In this document: piece after piece, positions 60,935 to 64,000 of the stretch | Layout of the letters: each line of letters starts with the position of its first letter | Position numbering within the stretch: the first letter of the stretch is position 1 | Origin: Vespula vulgaris | Taxonomy: Eukaryota; Arthropoda; Insecta; Hymenoptera; Vespidae | NCBI RefSeq assembly: GCF_905475345.1 | Contig: NC_066587.1 | Location: 13,724,058 to 13,788,057 of the forward strand | DNA: 64,000 nucleotides | Direction: 5' to 3' | Translations under genes and position numbers: made by a program | Notes under the pieces: model-generated | What the model saw: the letters and a program-made list of their open reading frames with translations, nothing else | Told to the model about the DNA's origin: nothing | Databases searched by the model: none

Positions 60935-63900
60935 ATGTTAAGAAAGTTAATAAAGTTACTCTTCGTACTTATTACCATCGAAGCATTTTCTTTCCCATCA
61001 GCAAACCATAAAAATGATGCGATTGAAAATGATACGATCGTTTATCGATTACCAGCGCACGTTATACCGATACATTACGATTTGAAATTGGAATCGGATA
61101 TCATGCTGGGTGATTTTAATTTTACCGGTGAGACGGACATTAAAATCGAGGTTCGAGAGCCTACGAAGTTAATAGTGCTAAATTGGAAAAATCTTATGAT
61201 AAACGAAACGCAGAGTCATTTGGAAAAGGACAATGGCGAATTACTTTCACCGAGGGAGCATCGTTACGAACCGTATAGGGAAATGTTAACATTCGTTTTT
61301 GACAAAATCATCGATCCCGCGGTGTACACTTTACATTTGGAATTCTCTGACGTCCTTTCGACAGACTTATACGGCTTTTACCGATCCTCTTACATCAACG
61401 AGAACGGCGATACAACGTAAGTTTAATTTATCGCGAAATAAATGAAAGAACTGACGATGTATAATGTCGATTAGGTGGCTAGCGGTAACTCACTTTCAAC
61501 CTATCAGTGCACGTCGTGCTTTTCCCTGCTGGGACGAGCCAGCATTTAAAACAACTTTTAACATTTCCCTGAAACATCATGCCAATTATACGGCCCTTTC
61601 AAATATGCCAGTATTCGAACGATCGTTTACTGACGAGAATAATGATAGAGTATGGACTCGTTTCGAGAGAACTCCGATCATGGCAACCAATATCTTGGCC
61701 TTTGTAATCTCCGACTTCGAACATATTTCTATACCCGAGAGGAATATTACGATCTGGGCGAGGAAATCGATCATTCCATCGATACATTTTTTACTCGAAC
61801 TTATTCAGAAAATAGATGATGAACTGAACAAATACATGCCTAACATTGTAGCGGTACCCAAAATCGATCATGTTGCTATTCCTGATTATAACAGTCACGC
61901 CACAGAAAATTGGGGTCTTATCACGTATAGGTAAGAAATATTTAAAAAATCTTTAATATAAAATAAATCTAAACATACAGGAACACGTTCGAAAAAATTA
62001 AATGAGGTGTCTTGTTTCTCATAGAGAAGAATTACTCGTGTATAAAGAAAACGAAACTACCATGGATCAGATGGATAAGATTCTGATGTTAATTGCTCAT
62101 GAATTGGCACATCAGTGGTTTGGTAATCTGGTTGGTCCACGCTGGTGGAAATACATGTGGCTGAGCGAGGGTTTTGCTGCGTATTTTCAATATTATATAA
62201 CGGATAAGGTGATGTAATATATTGCGATTATGTTATTGATTTCTCTCTCTTTCTCTCTCTTACAATTTATTATTAAAGTATATTGTTCTATGAACAGGCC
62301 TTCAATGACACACGAATGATGGATAAATTTCTCTTAGAAGCTATGCAAGAGATTGCCTTCCAGGTAGATAAGTGTCCAAATCAATTTCCGATGAATAACA
62401 ATGTTAGCAGCCCTTCTGATATTCCTTACATCTATTCTATTATTACTTATCGTAAAGGTAAGTCCATTTTGTTGATTGATCAAATATTTTTAAGAATAAC
62501 ATAAATTTTGGCCTCTTCTTTCAGCACCGATTGTTTTACGAATGTTGTCGCATTGTATTTCTGATGAAATCTTCAGAGCCGGTCTTCTCAAATATATTTA
62601 TGAAAAGTACGTAACACAATGGTGAAAATGTCATTGAAACGGGAACAAAATCGTTTATCTTGTATTTTCATGTCAGTATGTACAAGACTACCGTACCAGA
62701 CGATTTGTGGCGATCCTTGCAAATTGTTTTGGACCAATCAAATGTGCCACACGAGGATTTCGAAATAAAAACGATGATGGCTACTTGGACAGAACAGGAA
62801 GGATATCCTACGATCGTCGTGGATCGAGATTACGATACCGGTACGGTACAAGTGCGACAATTTAGTAGTAAATCATGGAATGTATCTAATGAAGAGTGTT
62901 ATAACAAATGGTGGGTCCCTTTGAATTTTGCGACCCAAACTAATCCTAATTTTTCATCCACCTTGCCGACACACTGGTTGAATCCATCGGAGGACACGAA
63001 AACGATCAAAAGTTTGCCTAAGGATGGTTGGATTATTGTTAATATTCAACAAACTGGTAAATTTGAAACTAATATTAATTCAAAGAAAATGTGCCTCGTA
63101 ATATTACTATTTATATTTTCAATAGGTTATTATCGCGTGCAATACGATCAAGAGAACTGGAAGAGAATAGCACGCTATTTAAATTCCGATGATTACAAAA
63201 ATATACATGTTTTAAATCGCATTCAAATAATCGACGATGCATATAACAGCGTAATGGCAAAGGATATGCCTATCTCTATCTTTAGAATGATAATAAATTA
63301 TCTGTCGCAAGAAACCGATCCAATAGTATGGAGAGTTGCGTTTCGATTATTTTCAAAGATTGATTATTTCATTCAGACTCCTAGGACTGCTGCTATTCTC
63401 AAGGCAAGTTCGAAAATATGTAACTAATGAAAATGTTTAACTAATGAAATGTTTCTTTAATTACAGCCGTATTTACAGCATCTTCTTAATGATAAATTAA
63501 AAGATATGGATTACAATGATAATCCAGAAGAAGATTCTTGGACGAAAAGAATGAAACAGATTATTAAATACATCGCTTGTAAAGTCGACATTCCTGAATG
63601 TTACGGAAATGCCACAGCTCAATTAGTTGAATATCTTGAAAAGCCAAAATCGATAATGTGAGAATTCATTTTCAGTGATCCGATAAAAGTCTACTAGAAA
63701 GATGAAAAATTTCATACATTTCGTAGTATACCACCAGATTCACAACACTGGGTCTTCTGTTATGGATTACGAAATGCGAACGAGTCTATATGGAATGGAG
63801 TTTTAAATAATTACGTCAAAGATCGAAAAACACAATTGTTAATATATCTCACGTGCTCGGAGAATCGGACTATTCTAGAAAACTACTTAGTTATGATCTT

Positions 63901-64000
63901 TTCTGAAGATTCTCCGATTTCTAAGTATGATATCGAAGTTGTATTACACCAAATGATGGTAACATCGGAGATCAGCCTCGATACACTGGTGGATTTCATT
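60935..64000 (+). CDS. Aminopeptidase N-like protein (M1 zinc metallopeptidase), paralog D (3' end outside window)
   Basis: Nine exons are visible: 60935-61416, 61475-61930, 62025-62208, 62298-62457, 62525-62606, 62677-63056, 63126-63403, 63467-63657 and 63727 to the window edge, giving 829 residues so far; about 90 more are expected from its paralogs. Signal peptide (MLRKLIKLLFVLITIEAFS), M1 N-terminal domain (YRLPAHVIPIHYDLKL), HATEN at 302-306 in place of GAMEN, HELAH at 338-342, Glu361 in WLSEGF, candidate catalytic Tyr425 in TYRKA, then the ERAP1_C-like domain (YYRVQYDQENW). Zinc ligands are intact, but the substrate-anchoring motif has lost both Gly and Met, which predicts altered exopeptidase specificity. 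The intron after ILK starts with GC. Whether it ends in a GPI tail cannot be seen. Confidence 0.92.
63404..63466 (+). other. GC-AG intron in APN-D
   Basis: The donor reads CTCAAG|GCAAGT and the acceptor AATTACAG|C. The join gives AAILK-PYLQHLL, aligned with LIK-PYILNLM at the same intron (GT-type) in APN-C. The nearest GT (63408) would break the frame. Confidence 0.85.

Noticed and set aside
1..64000. CRISPR arrays, rRNA or tRNA genes, intact transposons or viral insertions
   Set aside because: No regularly spaced repeats, no tRNA-like box A/B pairs that I could recognise, and no transposase, reverse transcriptase or capsid-like frames in any of the six frames.

Overview
The window is nuclear DNA of an insect, most likely a hymenopteran. 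The evidence is short GT-AG introns (about 50-100 bp) inside an AT-rich genome, very frequent (GA)n and (AT)n microsatellites, arthropod-type proteins (a Beat-family immunoglobulin protein, a GAR-2/mAChR-B-like receptor, insect aminopeptidase N paralogs) and no bacterial or viral features. Species-level placement is not possible from what I can see. All exon boundaries below are hand-built from splice sites, reading phase and family resemblance.

Layout. (1) 1.1-3.7 kb, plus strand: the 3' end of a beaten path (Beat) family gene. Its earlier exons lie off the left edge. (2) 4.75-5.46 kb, minus strand: a complete two-exon prefoldin subunit 5, tail-to-tail with beat. (3) 5.5-10.9 kb: no gene recognised; a 144-bp tandem duplication, a 49-bp repeat and low-complexity DNA. 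(4) 10.96-29.54 kb, minus strand: a muscarinic acetylcholine receptor of the atropine-insensitive-like class. It has three exons at 10.96-14.15 kb and, I infer, a first coding exon at 29.45-29.54 kb across a 15.3-kb intron full of microsatellites. A strong minus-strand splice donor in a CpG/TCG-rich block at 38.1-39.1 kb may mark its noncoding first exon. (5) 29.6-47 kb: otherwise no coding region that I can support. (6) 47.0-64.0 kb, plus strand: four tandem M1-family aminopeptidase N (APN) genes, called APN-A to APN-D here. A, B and C are complete (915, 974 and 921 residues); D runs off the right edge after 829 residues.

How the genes relate. The beat, prefoldin and receptor genes are functionally independent (axon guidance/adhesion, cytosolic chaperone, neuronal signalling). 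The APN cluster is the coherent locus. All four copies keep the zinc-binding HExxH-x18-E residues and a candidate catalytic tyrosine, but they differ in the substrate-anchoring GAMEN motif (HAMEN in A, HATEN in D), in membrane attachment (only B ends in a GPI-type hydrophobic tail) and in intron layout. This suggests divergence after duplication into secreted and membrane-bound forms. Two introns in the cluster use the rare GC-AG splice pair. I saw no CRISPR array, rRNA, tRNA or intact transposon.
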